From positions 4,588,001-4,652,000 of the forward strand of contig NZ_CP109583.1 in assembly GCF_036250755.1 (NCBI RefSeq): 64,000 nt of DNA, read 5' to 3'. Numbering within the stretch: position 1 is the stretch's first letter; every line of letters starts with the position of its first letter. This DNA comes from Streptomyces uncialis. GTDB lineage: Bacteria; Actinomycetota; Actinomycetes; Streptomycetales; Streptomycetaceae. The position numbers and the translations under genes are program-made. This document shows, piece after piece, positions 1-8,320 of the stretch. Below the pieces are notes generated by a model, which saw only the letters and a list, made by a program, of their open reading frames with translations, ran no database searches and was not told the DNA's origin.

Positions 1-357
1 CGGGACGGACGGCCGCCTGAGTCCCCCGGGCCCCCGGTCTCCCGGTCCCCCGGGACGCGCCCGTCCGGCCCTGGGCCTTGTCCGGCGCCGGGACCTTGTA
101 CGGCCCCGGTTCGCGTACGGCTCTGGGATCTCGTCTGCCCCAGTTCCCCGTGCAACCCCGGGAACTTGTCTGCCCTGGCTCCCCGTACGGCCCTCGGACC
201 CCGTACGGCGCCCCAGATTCCCGTTCGGCCCCGGGAACTTGTACGGCCCCGGCTCCCGTACAGCCCCCGGATCACGTCGTCCCGGCTCCCCGTACGGCCC
301 TCGGACCCCGTACGGCCCCGGGTACTCCCCGTACCGCTCAGGCGCGCTCCGTACCGG
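1..357. repeat. Degenerate GC-rich short-repeat tract, no gene
   Basis: No convincing gene lies downstream of cobIJ here. The tract is built from loosely repeated units of about 15 bases, CCCGTACGGCCC or CCCCGGGAACTTGT, in irregular tandem order. Open frames through it code only for Pro/Ala/Arg/Thr-rich low-complexity sequence in every frame, which is expected from repeat composition and not from selection on protein. Its boundary with the cobIJ stop codon is sharp. Confidence 0.6.
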
Positions 358-1923
358 TCATGTCTCCGGGTAGCGGCGGGGGGTCCAGACGATCGTCTCG
401 TCGGCGCCGCGCCTGACCGTCCGGGTCTGGGAGGAGCCGATCAGCAGGATCGTGCGCATGTCGACCTCCGCGGGGTCCAGGTCCGTGAGGGCCACGATCC
501 GTACCCGCTCCGTGGGGCCGCCGACATCGCGGGCGACCACCACCGGGGTGTCCGGCGCGCGGTGTTCGAGCAGCAGCTCGCGGGCCTTGCCGACCTGCCA
601 GGTACGCGAGCGCGAGCCCGGGTTGTACAGGGCGAGCACCAGATCGGCCGAGGCCGCCTTGTGCAGGCGTTCCGCGACCACCTCCCACGGCTTGAGCCGG
701 TCGGACAGCGAGATGGTCGCGTAGTCGTGGCCGAGGGGGGCGCCCGCGCGGGCCGCCGCCGCGTTCGCGGCCGTCACTCCCGGGAGCACCTGGACGGGGA
801 TGTCCCGGTAGGCGTCCTCGGAGGCCACCTCCAGGACGGCCGTCGCCATGGCGAAGATCCCCGGGTCGCCGCCCGAGACGACAGCGACCTTCCGGCCGCG
901 CGCGGCGAGTTGCAGCGCGAACTCGGCGCGCTCCGACTCCACCCTGTTGTCCGACCCGTGCCGCGTCTGCCCGGAGCGTACGGGCACCCGGTCCAGGTAC
1001 GTGGTGTAGCCGACGAGGTCGTCCGCGCCGGCGAGGGCGCCCCGCGACTCGGGGGTCAGCCACAGCGGGCCCGCCGGTCCGGTGCCGACGACGACGACCT
1101 CGCCCCGCTCCCGCTCCGGACGCCCGGCGTCGACCCGGCTGGGCAGCACGGCCACCGAGAAGTACGGCACGGTGTCCTCGTCCACCTCCGCGAGGTCCCC
1201 GGTGCGCTCCCCGTCCATCGTGGCGCGCTCCACGTACTTGGCCTCGGCCAGCCGGCCGGAGGCGTCCAGCGCGCGGCGGACCTTGCCGAAGGTGCGGCCC
1301 AGCTTCATGACCACGGCCGAGTCGGTCGCGGCGAGGCGGGCCGTCAGCTCCTCCTCGGGCAGGGTGCCCGGCAGGACCGTCAGCACCTCCTCGGCCTCCA
1401 CCAGCGGGGTGCCGAGGCGGGCCGCCGCCGCGCTGACCGACGTCACCCCGGGGATCACCTCGGTCGGATAGCGGTGCGCGAGCCGCTTGTGCATGTGCAT
1501 GTACGAGCTGTAGAAGAGCGGGTCGCCCTCCGCGAGGACGGCCACGCTGCGGCCCGCGTCGAGATGCGCGGCGAGCCGGACTGCGGCCTCCTCGTAGAAC
1601 TCGTCCATCGCGCCCCGGTAGCCGCCTGGGTGGTCGGTGGTCTCCGTGGTGAGCGGGTAGACCAGCGGCTCCTCGATCTGGCCGGGCCGCAGATGGCGGG
1701 CCGCGATCGACCGTGCGATCGACCGCCCGTGGCGCGCGCTGTGGTACGCGACGACATCCGCCCCGGCGATCACCTCGACGGCCCGTACGGTCATCAGCGA
1801 CGGGTCCCCGGGGCCGAGCCCGACCCCGTACAGCCGTCCCGACTGCGGTTCCGTCAGCCGTTCCGAAGGCGGTTCCGACGACGGTTCCGTCGGCCGTTCC
1901 GTGCCGCTCTGGTGCACGCTCAC
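358..1923 (-). CDS. cobIJ: CobIJ fusion: precorrin-2 C20-methyltransferase / precorrin-3B C17-methyltransferase
   Basis: Bifunctional SAM-dependent methylase of the aerobic cobalamin pathway, about 521 residues, cytosolic. Residues about 30-265 are the CobI half (GVGLGPGDP near residue 33, then [16 protein letters not shown] and [13 protein letters not shown]). Residues about 275-510 are the CobJ half ([41 protein letters not shown]). Two complete tetrapyrrole-methylase domains in one chain are common in Streptomyces. The start chosen is the GTG overlapping the cobH stop as GTGA; an AGGAGGAG run just upstream serves as ribosome binding site. The open frame extends upstream inside cobH, but that extension has no methylase character. 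The first 28 residues are a Pro/Ser/Glu-rich linker. It is the last gene of cobG-cobH-cobIJ. Confidence 0.93.
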   Translation of the reverse strand: MSVHQSGTERPTEPSSEPPSERLTEPQSGRLYGVGLGPGDPSLMTVRAVEVIAGADVVAYHSARHGRSIARSIAARHLRPGQIEEPLVYPLTTETTDHPGGYRGAMDEFYEEAAVRLAAHLDAGRSVAVLAEGDPLFYSSYMHMHKRLAHRYPTEVIPGVTSVSAAAARLGTPLVEAEEVLTVLPGTLPEEELTARLAATDSAVVMKLGRTFGKVRRALDASGRLAEAKYVERATMDGERTGDLAEVDEDTVPYFSVAVLPSRVDAGRPERERGEVVVVGTGPAGPLWLTPESRGALAGADDLVGYTTYLDRVPVRSGQTRHGSDNRVESERAEFALQLAARGRKVAVVSGGDPGIFAMATAVLEVASEDAYRDIPVQVLPGVTAANAAAARAGAPLGHDYATISLSDRLKPWEVVAERLHKAASADLVLALYNPGSRSRTWQVGKARELLLEHRAPDTPVVVARDVGGPTERVRIVALTDLDPAEVDMRTILLIGSSQTRTVRRGADETIVWTPRRYPET

Positions 1924-2561
1924 TCCTCCTCGCTGGCGATGGCGTTGAGCGCGGCGGCGGCCATCGCGCTGCCGCCCCGGCGGCCCCGCACCACCAGGTA
2001 CTCCAGGCCCGACGGGTGGGCGGCCAGCTCGTCCTTGGACTCCGCGGCGCCGATGAACCCGACCGGCACACCGATCACCGCGGCCGGGCGGGGCGCGCCC
2101 TCCTCGATCATCTCCAGCAGCCGGAACAGCGCGGTGGGGGCGTTGCCGACGGCGACGACCGCGCCGTCGAGGCGGTCCCGCCACAGTTCCAGCGCGGCGG
2201 CGCTGCGGGTGGTGCCGAGGCGGGCGGCGAGGTCCGGCACGGCCGGGTCGGACAGGGTGCAGATCACCTCGTTCGCGGCGGGCAGCCGCTTGCGGGTCAC
2301 CCCGCTCGCCACCATCGTGGCGTCGCACAGGATCGGCGCGCCGGCCCGGAGCGCCTCGCGCGCGCGGGCCACCACGGCCGGGGAATGGGCGAGGTCACGG
2401 ACCAGGTCGACCATGCCGCAGGCGTGGATCATCCGGACCGCGACCCTGCCGACATCGTCGGGCAGGCCCGTGAGGTCCGCCTCGGCGCGGATGGTGGCAA
2501 AGGACCGGCGGTAGATCTCCGCCCCGTCCTTCTCGTAGTCGAACACTCTGTTCTCGCTCAC
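1920..2561 (-). CDS. cobH: Precorrin-8X methylmutase CobH
   Basis: 213-residue methylmutase that converts precorrin-8X to hydrogenobyrinate by moving the C11 methyl to C12. Family features are the N-terminal [15 protein letters not shown] block, [13 protein letters not shown] [14 protein letters not shown] with the catalytic-type histidine, [21 protein letters not shown], and [15 protein letters not shown] followed by [13 protein letters not shown]. The length is normal for CbiC/CobH. It starts with GTG four bases after the cobG stop and ends inside the cobIJ start (GTGA), so the three genes are probably translationally coupled. The context of neighbouring ring-modifying enzymes confirms the aerobic branch. 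Confidence 0.94.
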   Translation of the reverse strand: MSENRVFDYEKDGAEIYRRSFATIRAEADLTGLPDDVGRVAVRMIHACGMVDLVRDLAHSPAVVARAREALRAGAPILCDATMVASGVTRKRLPAANEVICTLSDPAVPDLAARLGTTRSAAALELWRDRLDGAVVAVGNAPTALFRLLEMIEEGAPRPAAVIGVPVGFIGAAESKDELAAHPSGLEYLVVRGRRGGSAMAAAALNAIASEEE

Positions 2562-2565
2562 TTGC

Positions 2566-3999
2566 TCATGTTCCGGTGCGTGCCGCCGCCACGGTAGCCG
2601 CGAGCGATGAGGTTCCCGTCACCGAGGTCGTACGGCCGGCCTTGCCCGCGCGTACGGCGGTGACCTCGTAACCGCCGACGACGGCGACGACGTCGACCCG
2701 GTCACCCCGGGGGCGCCCGCAGCGGCGCGCACAGCCGGACCAGTGGACGGGGGGTTCGGCCTGTCCGTCGGCCGGGTGCTGGGCCGGTACGTGGGCCGGG
2801 GGCTGGACCGGTACGTGGGTCCGGTGGACGGCTGTCCGCGCGTCGGACCTGACGTCCGCCAGTGACTTGGCGCAGCCGGGACGGCCTATGCACGCGGTGA
2901 CCCCGGTCCATGGGGAGCCGGGCTCCGTCACGAGTCCGGTGGCGGCGAGCGCCATGAGGTCGGCGGGGGTCGCGCCGGGGAGGACCGCGCCGCGCCAGGG
3001 GGTCAGGCGGACGCCGAGCCCTGTGCGGGCCGCGATGTGCCGTACGGCCGTCCATTGGGCGGGGGTGAAGCGGCCCAGGGGGACGGCGACGGACACGCCT
3101 CCGGGGAACGCGCCGGGGGTGGGGGTCGCCTTGGCCTTGATGGCGGTCGCGGTGGCATCGGCCGGGTCCGTGGGCGTCACCGTGGCGCTGTCGGTGAGCG
3201 TCGCGGTGACGTCCGGGCGGTGGGCCACCTCGCGGGCCAGCGCGCGGACCGCTTCGGGGCCGCCGGGGAGGTCCGCCAGCCGCCAGACGCGGTCCGCCCC
3301 GGCGTTCCGGGCCGCCGCGACGAACGCCTCCGCGGCGTACACGGCGATGCGGGGGGCGTCGTCGGCCGGCACGGTGAGCGTGGTCCCGCCGATCGTGACG
3401 GTCGCGGTGGCGCGCGGTCCGGCCACGAGGGTGATGTCGGGTTCCAGGGACGCCATGTCCCCGCGGCCGTCGTCCAGGGCGAACAGGAACCGGCCCGACA
3501 GGTGCGCGGCGGGGGCGCTGGCGCAGAGCAGGGTGTCGAGGGCGTGGAGCCACGGGGCCAGGTCGCGGTGGCCCTGTCCGTCGAGGCCGGACAGCGGGGA
3601 CGCGACGATGTTCCGTACGCGTTCGTGGGTCGCGGAGGGCAGGAGGCCGGCGGTGTGCAGCGCGGTGGCCAGGTCGGCTCCGCAGGTCTCCGTGCGGAGG
3701 GCCCGTAGCTGGACGTTGCCGCGTGAGGTGAGGTGCAGTTCGCCGTCGCCGAGGTGGTGGGCGGCGTGGGCCAGGGCTTCCGTCTGGGCGGTGGTGAGGA
3801 CTCCGCCGGGGATACGGATCCTGGCGAGGGGGCCGTCGTCGGCGAGGTGCAGACGGAGTGCGCCGGGGCAGGCGTCGCCCCCGTCGCCGGGGGTCCGCAC
3901 GTCCGCCGCGCGCTGCTCGCCCGCGGCGTGCTCTCCGTCCTCCGTGCGTCGGCCCGGGGTGTCCGTGTTCGCCACGCTGTTCGCCACGCCCGCGAGCAT
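2566..3999 (-). CDS. cobG: Precorrin-3B synthase CobG
   Basis: Ferredoxin-dependent monooxygenase-type enzyme of the nitrite/sulphite reductase fold that makes precorrin-3B, the oxygen-requiring step of the aerobic pathway. About 477 residues. Two nitrite/sulphite-reductase half domains are visible ([31 protein letters not shown]). The C-terminal Fe-S/siroheme signature is CIGRPGC followed by [11 protein letters not shown]. The ATG at 3999 (MLAGVANS) was preferred; the open frame continues about 77 codons upstream, but that part is translated intergenic repeat. No riboswitch is recognisable upstream. It is the first gene of cobG-cobH-cobIJ. Confidence 0.9.
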   Translation of the reverse strand: MLAGVANSVANTDTPGRRTEDGEHAAGEQRAADVRTPGDGGDACPGALRLHLADDGPLARIRIPGGVLTTAQTEALAHAAHHLGDGELHLTSRGNVQLRALRTETCGADLATALHTAGLLPSATHERVRNIVASPLSGLDGQGHRDLAPWLHALDTLLCASAPAAHLSGRFLFALDDGRGDMASLEPDITLVAGPRATATVTIGGTTLTVPADDAPRIAVYAAEAFVAAARNAGADRVWRLADLPGGPEAVRALAREVAHRPDVTATLTDSATVTPTDPADATATAIKAKATPTPGAFPGGVSVAVPLGRFTPAQWTAVRHIAARTGLGVRLTPWRGAVLPGATPADLMALAATGLVTEPGSPWTGVTACIGRPGCAKSLADVRSDARTAVHRTHVPVQPPAHVPAQHPADGQAEPPVHWSGCARRCGRPRGDRVDVVAVVGGYEVTAVRAGKAGRTTSVTGTSSLAATVAAARTGT

Positions 4000-4010
4000 A
4001 GACCTGCGGT

Positions 4011-4290
4011 GTTCTTGTCGTATCTCCCGTGCGGGTCGCCTTCGCTTGCGCTTTTGGGGTCTGTCCGGGTGGGCGCACTTGTTCCTGTGCGGGTCGTTCG
4101 TGGGTGCGCGGTTCCTCGCGCCCCTGGGTACTCGGGGCTGGGCGGACTTGTTTCTGTGCCGTCGCTCGTCGTTTTCGCGCAGTTCCCCGCGCCCCTGGGT
4201 ACTCGGGGCTGGGCCTACTTGTTCCCGCACAGGTCGCTCGGTGGGTTTGCGCAGTTCCCCGCGCCCATGGGATGTCCTCGGGTAGAGGCG
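4011..4290. repeat. Tandem intergenic repeat block (GCGCAGTTCCCCGCGCCCCT family), copy 1
   Basis: Three to four imperfect units follow one another. Each carries CGCCTTCGCTTGCGCTT or ACTTGTTTCTGTGCC, then GCGCAGTTCCCCGCGCCC and CTGGGTACTCGGGGCTG. The same words recur near 10.2, 22.1, 44.8, 54.1, 56.4 and 60.2 kb. Frames through it are open by composition only and account for the false N-terminal extension of cobG. Confidence 0.75.
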
Positions 4291-4318
4291 CGCCGGCCGC
4301 CCTTTGGGGCGGCCGGCG
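4291..4318. terminator. GC-rich hairpin terminator
   Basis: Perfect 12-bp inverted repeat CGCCGGCCGCCC (4291-4302) and GGGCGGCCGGCG (4307-4318) with a 4-base loop. It lies 20 bases past the stop of the minus-strand small gene at 4339-4638 and before the cobG upstream repeats, where an intrinsic terminator of the Streptomyces type without a U tract is expected. Confidence 0.6.
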
Positions 4319-4338
4319 GACCGAGGAACTGTGGCGGA

Positions 4339-4638
4339 TTACCAGAGGTCAGGCATCCAGAGGCGCACGCCGAAGTGGCCGAGCCGCAAGCTGGCGGCCA
4401 GGAGCGCCTGCTTGACGTCAGCGAGTCCCGCCGGGCGGGCCCGGCGGCGGCTCAGGCTGCCCCTGACCACGCCGATGGCCCGGGGAGCCCGGGGAGCCGG
4501 GGCGGCCCAGCGGGTACGGCGCGGCGGTGCGGGCCGCGGCGCCCGGTGTCCGGTACCGACCGCGAGCTGATGCTGCTGCGCGCGGATGGCACGGGTGCGG
4601 GGGTTGGCGGGGACGGCGCGGGGCCGATTACCCTTCAT
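4339..4638 (-). CDS. Small basic protein of unknown function
   Basis: 99 residues, Arg/Ala/Pro-rich and strongly basic in the first 70 residues (MKGNRPRAVPANPRTRAIRA), then a less biased C-terminus with LADVKQALLAASLRLGHFGVR and the aromatic end LWMPDLW. I do not recognise a family. The start is well supported: AAGGAG sits 7 bases before the ATG at 4638, and a strong hairpin follows the stop. The basic N-terminus suggests nucleic-acid or membrane contact, which is inference only. The gene stands alone between AT-richer DNA upstream and cobG repeats downstream. Confidence 0.55.
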   Translation of the reverse strand: MKGNRPRAVPANPRTRAIRAQQHQLAVGTGHRAPRPAPPRRTRWAAPAPRAPRAIGVVRGSLSRRRARPAGLADVKQALLAASLRLGHFGVRLWMPDLW

Positions 4639-4999
4639 GTAGGGACTCCTTGCTGATGCGTGTATATCCGTGAGGCCGTTCCTGCGGAGAGCTCGGTCGG
4701 TCCGGCCGGCAAAAGCAAGGGCCGACGAGCTCTCCGTCTTTTCTTCCAGCGCGGAGTACGCTGGATTGCCGCCGCACTCGCGGCGCGCCAAAAACTCCAA
4801 GGTGCCTCTTCCAGGGGATTGCGGGCAGGCGTAATGGCCATACTCGACTGGACGGCGATTTCACTGTTCCGATTCACCGCTCCGGCGAGTCAGCCGACCG
4901 AAGAATGGTATCCCACACATCCACGCAGGATGATCACGCCGGTTCCGTTGGCGACGGAGAGCACGGATTGCGACTCCCTTCCTTCCGGCAACTCCGGCT
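4639..4999. other. AT-richer spacer without a recognisable gene
   Basis: About 360 bases of visibly lower GC content than the neighbourhood lie between the small basic gene and the 3-prime end of the XRE regulator. It should hold the promoter of the small gene. Short frames on both strands lack ribosome binding sites and family features. The base composition suggests acquired DNA. Confidence 0.4.
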
Positions 5000-5704
5000 T
5001 CACCCTGACGTCGCCGCCTTCAGAATTTCCCGACAAATAACCTTGATGTCCTTTCCATGCGATTCGAGGCTTTCGAGGAGAACGTCGCATTCCTCGTCGA
5101 GGCGGGATTCGGCGAGCGCCTGGAGCGCTGCGGCGGCTTCCCCCGGCGGCATCTCGACTCCCATAGCCCACAAGATCGTGAGCCGTTCGCCGCCGGTGCT
5201 TTCATTGAGGGCGGCCACGAACGCCGCTGTGCCGACACTGTGCCGCCGCCCGCTGTTGCGCCGGTCCCTGTCGGCGGCGACCGCGACCGGGCCGCCACAC
5301 CCGCCCTCCTCGCGCCCACGGAAACGCTCGCTGTTGCGCCGGTCCCGCTGGGCAGGGAGTGCGCCGTCCCCGCCGCGCGCGGGCACGCAGCGGCAGCGGC
5401 CGCACCGGGCCAGGTGACGCAAGCGGTGAAGGTCGTCCAGCGTGTGCACCGGCGGCAGCCCCTGCCGCTTCCAGCCCTCCACCGCGAGGGAGTGCATCAC
5501 ACCCAGGGTCTCGTCGGTGGGAAACCTGCGGCCGTTCACGTAGTGCGACAGGGACGCCTCCGAAACCCCGATCCACTTGCTGATGACTCCCATGGAAACC
5601 GGCCCGAACGACCGGTAGACCTCCCGGATCGCCTCCGTGAATTCCCGGAGCTCGACCGTACTGTCCGACGGCGGCGTCCCGCCGATCTGACCCATAGCAG
5701 GCAT
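5000..5704 (-). CDS. XRE-type helix-turn-helix regulator
   Basis: 234 residues. Residues about 20-75 form a Cro/CI-like DNA-binding domain (REFTEAIREVYRSFG, then VISKWIGVSEASLSHYVNGR with the recognition helix, and RRFPTDETLGVMHSLA). The middle carries Cys-rich and Arg-rich low complexity with a duplicated DRRNS motif around residues 130 and 153. The C-terminal helical part (LNESTGGERLTILWAMGVEMPP) has no recognised domain. The start at 5704 is supported by GGGAGG seven bases upstream. It diverges from the HNH/ParB/SNF2 genes across a 430-base region with a large inverted repeat and two TGGACACA repeats, so it is the likely regulator of that island. Confidence 0.75.
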   Translation of the reverse strand: MPAMGQIGGTPPSDSTVELREFTEAIREVYRSFGPVSMGVISKWIGVSEASLSHYVNGRRFPTDETLGVMHSLAVEGWKRQGLPPVHTLDDLHRLRHLARCGRCRCVPARGGDGALPAQRDRRNSERFRGREEGGCGGPVAVAADRDRRNSGRRHSVGTAAFVAALNESTGGERLTILWAMGVEMPPGEAAAALQALAESRLDEECDVLLESLESHGKDIKVICREILKAATSG

Positions 5705-5728
5705 GACACACCCTCCCCTTTCCCGACG

Positions 5729-5755
5729 TGGACACATTTCTCTGACATGGACACA
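5729..5755. promoter_or_regulatory. Direct repeats TGGACACA upstream of the XRE gene
   Basis: Two copies of TGGACACA (5729-5736 and 5748-5755) stand 19 bases apart, about 25 and 44 bases upstream of the regulator start. The spacing puts them on nearly the same DNA face, which would suit a dimeric repressor acting on its own promoter. No binding evidence can be seen from sequence. Confidence 0.3.
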
Positions 5756-5957
5756 ACCGCTTAGACCTCGCACTGAACACGCCGAGCCCGCCAACGGCAG
5801 GGCTCGGCACATATGGCACGGAGGTCGGCTTAAGGACCGACCCTAGAGCCTTCACCCTGTCCATGGAACTCGGATCGGGGTTTAGACCGAAGTTTTTCTG
5901 TAACAAGAAGCGGAATCCGTCAGTCCAGGACGGACACACAAAGACCGCAAAGAGGAT

Positions 5958-6014
5958 TATTCACCAGACTCCGCTTCCCTACCTGAAATGTAGGGAAGCG
6001 GAGTCTGGTGAATA
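5958..6014. repeat. 25-bp perfect inverted repeat with 7-base loop
   Basis: Left arm 5958-5982 (begins TATTCACCAGACTCCG) and right arm 5990-6014 are exact reverse complements over 25 bases, separated by CTGAAAT. It lies in the divergent region between the XRE regulator and the HNH-like gene, about 120 bases before the HNH start. Unlike nearby Streptomyces terminators it is AT-mixed and has no T run. It could be an operator, a cruciform or recombination site, or an RNA hairpin in the leader of the island transcript. Confidence 0.85.
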
Positions 6015-6131
6015 CATACGGGCTTGTGCTAGAAATGGGGCCGGGTGTGCCCTTCGGGCTGCACGTGGGTGATTCCCGCTGCCCGCACCGGAGCGGCGCA
6101 CCCGTTCCGCCGTCGAGAAAGGGTGAAAGCC

Positions 6132-6818
6132 ATGGCCCAGGTTCCTTCCTGGCAGGACTCCGCCCTCGGGACCATGAAGCGCGTCGCCCTCTGGCTGATC
6201 GCTGTCGTGGGCGAGGGCAACGAGTTCACCAAGGCCGACCTCAGGGACGCGTTCCCAGGCGTCTCCCAGGTGGACCGGCGGATGCGGGACCTACGGGACT
6301 TCGAGTGGCGAATCGACACAAACAGGGACGACCCGGAACTGGACTCCCACCAGCAGCGCTTCGTCAAGGCCGGCATCCCGGTATGGGAGCCGGGGCGCAG
6401 CGCCCGGCCGAAGGGCACGACCGCGATCGGCGCCAACCGCCGGCGGGAGGTCATCGCCGCTGACGGCTATATGTGCAGGTCGTGCGGGATCACCCCCGGC
6501 GGGGAGTACAGCGACACCGGCGAGACCGCGCAGCTGGATATCGCGCGTCGCCCTGTCCGGAAGCCCGACGGCACCAAGCGCGTAGAGCTGGTTACGGAGT
6601 GCAACCGGTGCCGGATCGGCGGCCGGAGCCTGGAAGCCGATCTGTCGAGGGTCCTGGCGGCCGCGGCGGGCCTGAGCCCGATTGAACGCAGAGTGCTGGC
6701 GGGCTGGATCACTGCGGACGAGCGGGAGTTCAGCCGGGTTGAGCGGCTCTGGGGCGACTACCGCTCCCTGCCGGAGACCTCCCGGACAGAGCTTCGTGCC
6801 GAAATGGGACTGGACTGA
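6132..6818 (+). CDS. HNH-like zinc-ribbon protein, putative nuclease of a defence-type island
   Basis: 228 residues. The C-terminal half resembles an HNH/treble-clef core: RRREVIAADGYMCRSCG with Cys115 and Cys118, then TECNRCRIGG with Cys157 and Cys160, which would bind one zinc. The usual DH or HH catalytic dyad is not evident: where families read vDHi, this protein reads QLDIARRP. Either the catalytic histidine is lost or placed elsewhere, or the protein only binds DNA. The N-terminal 90 residues look like a winged-helix region (EFTKADLRDAFPGVSQVDRRMRDLR). Start ATG follows GAAAGCC; a longer frame upstream is out of the palindrome. A 77-base gap separates it from the ParB-fold gene. Confidence 0.65.
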   Translation: MAQVPSWQDSALGTMKRVALWLIAVVGEGNEFTKADLRDAFPGVSQVDRRMRDLRDFEWRIDTNRDDPELDSHQQRFVKAGIPVWEPGRSARPKGTTAIGANRRREVIAADGYMCRSCGITPGGEYSDTGETAQLDIARRPVRKPDGTKRVELVTECNRCRIGGRSLEADLSRVLAAAAGLSPIERRVLAGWITADEREFSRVERLWGDYRSLPETSRTELRAEMGLD

Positions 6819-6895
6819 GTCATGGGACCGGTGAGCCGCCCCAGCCGGCGGGAGAAGATGACCAGTGCCCGGGGGACCGGCAGGAGGAGCGCCAC

Positions 6896-8320
6896 ATGAC
6901 AAAGGACTACGGCCGGCCGGGCCGGGCGGACGATAACCGCGGCACGGTCGCACGACGGCTCGACGAGGCCGCGGCGAAAAGCGGCCCTCAGGAGCGTCTG
7001 ACCATCGAGTGGCGCGGGCAGCCCACCCACCTCGACGTGATTCAGCTCCCCGTGGGGGACCTCTACTACAACCCGGGCACTCACCGGGTCCGCGCCCAGC
7101 GCAGCTACGACCCCGTGCGGGAAGCGCAGCTCGAAGAGGACCCGTGGAGCCCGGCTGGCCAGGAGTATCTCGGAACCCTGCTCAAGGCACTGCCCTCGGC
7201 ACCGTCCCGGGTGGACCCGGAGTTCACCGCGCTGAAGGAGAGCCTCCAGGAGTACGGCCAGAGCGACCCGGGCCTGGTGACCTGGGACGGTGTACTGGTC
7301 AACGGCAACACCCGCCGCGCCGCTCTGATGGACCTCTTCGGTCCCACGACGGAGATGCGGGTCGCCGTCCTGCCGGAATCCTGCGACTGGGGCGACATTG
7401 CCAAGGTGGAGCTATCGCTCCAGCTCCGCAAGGAACACCGCCGGGATTACTCGTACATCAACCGTCTGCTGGCGGTCCAGGAGCTGGTGAAGCAGGGCAC
7501 ACCGCTGCCGGTGATCGCCGCGACGTTCCGTACGACGGTCGCCAGGTGTGAGCAGGACCAGTGGGTCTACTCGTGCGTGGAAGCGATGATCGAGCGGAGC
7601 GCCAAGGCGGGGGTACGACTGCCGCTGGTCGCCTTCGAGAACGACGCGGAGAAGCTGCGGGAGCTGCAACGGGCCTACGCCAAGGCTTACGCGGCCAATC
7701 CCGAGAATGCGGATCTGCTGCTGGAGTCGCGGATGTCCGCCATCATGCTCGGGTTCTCGAAGACCGACGTCCGGCATATCGAGCCGGACTTCGGGGTGAG
7801 GTATCTGGAGTCCACTCTCCCGGAGGGCCTTCTCCCCGCCCCCGCCAAACAGGAGGGCGTGGCGATCCCGGGGCTCGGCCGCTCGGTGAGGGGCCCGTCC
7901 CTCAAGCTGGCGGCCGCCAAGACCCTCACCGACACCGTGCTCCAGGCCCGTGCCGTCGCCGAAGCCTCGGCGTCCCAGGTCGTGCCGTCGGAGGAGGTGG
8001 CCAAGTTCGCCGGGCAGCTGGATGACATCAAGAAGGCCATGGACGGCGCCATCGACCGGGCCGGCCGGGACAACCGGGTGCGCAAGCGGAAGCAGGCCGC
8101 TCCCGCACGGCTCGCCGACGCCTGCCAGTCCATCGAACAGTGCGTGACTGACCTGGTCATGTCCCGCGCTTCCCGCAGCCTGGACGAAGAGGGCTTCGAC
8201 GATGCCGTCGTCGTGCTCAGGAAGGCCCTGACGAAGCTGGCCCGCGAGTCCGGGCGGACCGTCAAGAATCCAGGTGACGGCGTCGCCTGGCTGATCTCCG
8301 CGATGGAGAAGGACGACTAG
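6896..8320 (+). CDS. ParB/sulfiredoxin-fold domain protein
   Basis: 474 residues with AGGAGGAG eight bases before the ATG. Residues about 40-180 form a ParB-like N-terminal domain (VIQLPVGDLYYNPGTHR, then WDGVLVNGNTRRAALMDL with the ParB-type box at residues 134-144, Arg140 and Arg141 in the nucleotide/phosphate position). A helical region follows (YINRLLAVQELVKQGTPLPVIAATFRTT) that resembles a ParB HTH. The C-terminal 150 residues are helical and charged with no recognised family. Such ParB-fold proteins act in partitioning or as DNA-binding or nuclease subunits of modification and restriction systems. Its TAG overlaps the helicase GTG by one base, which argues for a complex or strict co-expression with the helicase. 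Confidence 0.78.
   Translation: MTKDYGRPGRADDNRGTVARRLDEAAAKSGPQERLTIEWRGQPTHLDVIQLPVGDLYYNPGTHRVRAQRSYDPVREAQLEEDPWSPAGQEYLGTLLKALPSAPSRVDPEFTALKESLQEYGQSDPGLVTWDGVLVNGNTRRAALMDLFGPTTEMRVAVLPESCDWGDIAKVELSLQLRKEHRRDYSYINRLLAVQELVKQGTPLPVIAATFRTTVARCEQDQWVYSCVEAMIERSAKAGVRLPLVAFENDAEKLRELQRAYAKAYAANPENADLLLESRMSAIMLGFSKTDVRHIEPDFGVRYLESTLPEGLLPAPAKQEGVAIPGLGRSVRGPSLKLAAAKTLTDTVLQARAVAEASASQVVPSEEVAKFAGQLDDIKKAMDGAIDRAGRDNRVRKRKQAAPARLADACQSIEQCVTDLVMSRASRSLDEEGFDDAVVVLRKALTKLARESGRTVKNPGDGVAWLISAMEKDD

Noticed and set aside
166..2514. 782-codon plus-strand frame across the cobIJ/cobH region
   Set aside because: Antisense to clear methylase and methylmutase genes; starts in simple repeats.
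4000..4230. N-terminal extension of CobG
   Set aside because: Translated intergenic repeat; CobG family sequence begins after the ATG at 3999.
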